A DNA stretch of 64,000 nucleotides from Ciona savignyi (taxonomy: Eukaryota > Chordata > Ascidiacea > Phlebobranchia > Cionidae): NCBI GenBank assembly GCA_000149265.1, contig CH003386.1:563989-627988 (forward strand), written 5' to 3'. This document shows positions 63,235 through 64,000 of the stretch, piece after piece (the first letter of the stretch is position 1; the number at the start of each line of letters is the position of its first letter). The position numbers and the translations under genes are program-made. The notes beneath the pieces are model-generated. The model saw only the letters and a program-made list of their open reading frames with translations, made no database searches and was not told the DNA's origin.

Positions 63235-64000
63235 ATGGATACAAAAAATGAAAGTTTTGAGTCGATTTTACGGGTGGTAAAGAAAGCAAACAATGATAGT
63301 CAGCGGTTTGCGTCATTGCTTATCATCACAAAATTACTGGAAGCTGGGAAACTTAGTGACCACGAGAGATTAGCACTGTTCAAAGGTATTGGATTTTCAT
63401 TTCCGTTGAGGTTAATCATAACAGCAAACGATGACAATCCTGACTGTCCAAGAAGTGTCATGGAGTCGCTTGGAATTTCAATTTTAGCCTCTTTTACCTC
63501 AAACGAGAAAATGGTGGAAATGCCAGAACTGCGAAAGTCAGTTCCACACATTTTAAATATCCTCTTAAATGTTAAGACAATTGAACCGAGTAATTCTACT
63601 TTGGTATCAGACTGCTTGCAGATTATAACTGCGCTAACAAATATTGATAATGGAATTAAAATGCTTTTAAGGTTTCCAGTTATCCAACTTTTGTGTTCCA
63701 TTTATGAAAAATCGGAGTCCGATAATGACCATAACATGATCATTTTCATATTGACCAAGCTATTGCAAATGGATCCAGAACTTTGGGAGAATTGCGTTGA
63801 AAGTTTACTAAACTTTCTTCAGCTGGTTTCTACGGATATAAAAAATGATCAAAGTGAGCGTAAATTCAATATGATTGGTTCACTGAATGCATGTATATCG
63901 TCAATGCCAATTTCATGTGCTCAAGTATTGGATGGAATTTGGATTGCGAATGTTGCGCATGGTTTGTGCGATATTTTTACCAGCAGAGTGGGCCCGGAAC
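63235..64000 (+). CDS. NCDN: Neurochondrin, N-terminal part (runs off the window)
   Basis: A single open frame from ATG at 63235 runs to the window end, 255 codons without a stop or a needed splice. The sequence is an alpha-helical, leucine-rich, armadillo-like protein that follows neurochondrin: DSQRFASLLIITKLLEAGKL near residues 21-40, GFSFPLRLI near 52-60, then MESLGISILASFTSNEKM. Neurochondrin is a cytosolic, mainly neuronal protein linked in vertebrates to neurite outgrowth and dampening of CaMKII signalling. The start is supported by an in-frame TAA/TGA-rich upstream and by the family's short N-terminus. A five-codon upstream ORF (ATG at 63201) lies in the presumed 5' UTR. Confidence 0.9.
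   Translation, partial: MDTKNESFESILRVVKKANNDSQRFASLLIITKLLEAGKLSDHERLALFKGIGFSFPLRLIITANDDNPDCPRSVMESLGISILASFTSNEKMVEMPELRKSVPHILNILLNVKTIEPSNSTLVSDCLQIITALTNIDNGIKMLLRFPVIQLLCSIYEKSESDNDHNMIIFILTKLLQMDPELWENCVESLLNFLQLVSTDIKNDQSERKFNMIGSLNACISSMPISCAQVLDGIWIANVAHGLCDIFTSRVGPE

Overview
The window looks like AT-rich nuclear DNA of an invertebrate chordate, most likely an ascidian of the Ciona type. Genes are split into short exons with GT-AG introns, the proteins are chordate-like (a 5-HT1-like receptor, an SLC6 GABA/taurine-type transporter, neurochondrin, FAXDC2-like hydroxylases), and the space between them is dense with tRNA-derived SINEs and small DNA transposons. There is one run of 100 N (14548-14647). 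All gene models were spliced by hand from reading frame, splice sites and phase. For the complete models the exon phases agree throughout.

Layout, left to right. 652-3079 (+): four 3' exons of a divergent seven-transmembrane receptor. 4082-4957: a TTAA-flanked piggyBac-like MITE. 7211-7375: a short A-tailed SINE with a perfect 13-bp target duplication. 8102-9616 (+): FAXDC2-like gene A with six exons. 12647-17302 (-) and 24807-29123 (-): FAXDC2-like genes B and C, a recent duplicate pair with the same exon structure. Between B and C lie a decayed BEL/Pao retrotransposon (about 18880-22700, minus), several SINEs and a broken fourth FAXDC2 exon (23376-23505). 29569-30600 holds local duplications, and 30799-31750 a TA-flanked 948-bp inverted-repeat element.

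33202-36238 (+): a complete eight-exon secreted von Willebrand A-domain gene with a TATA box and a polyA signal. 38555-50378 (-): a complete fourteen-exon SLC6 transporter of 710 residues, with a hAT-like MITE carrying an 8-bp target duplication in one intron. 54464-56428 (-): an unrecognised acidic single-pass membrane protein whose first intron is mostly a SINE. 56745-59897 (-): a complete six-exon 5-HT1-like aminergic receptor, 598 residues. 62824-63031: a foldback MITE. 63235-64000 (+): the start of neurochondrin, running off the window.

The genes do not form a single pathway. The FAXDC2 trio is a lineage duplication of a membrane di-iron hydroxylase. The SLC6 transporter, the aminergic receptor and neurochondrin are all nervous-system-type genes, but nothing in the sequence shows that they act together. 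The most unusual features are the intron whose 5' splice site lies in a SINE, the shared TTACAG acceptor just upstream of all three FAXDC2 start codons, the probably artefactual assembly gap, and four separate families of small DNA transposons with readable ends. No rRNA, tRNA gene or CRISPR array was seen.
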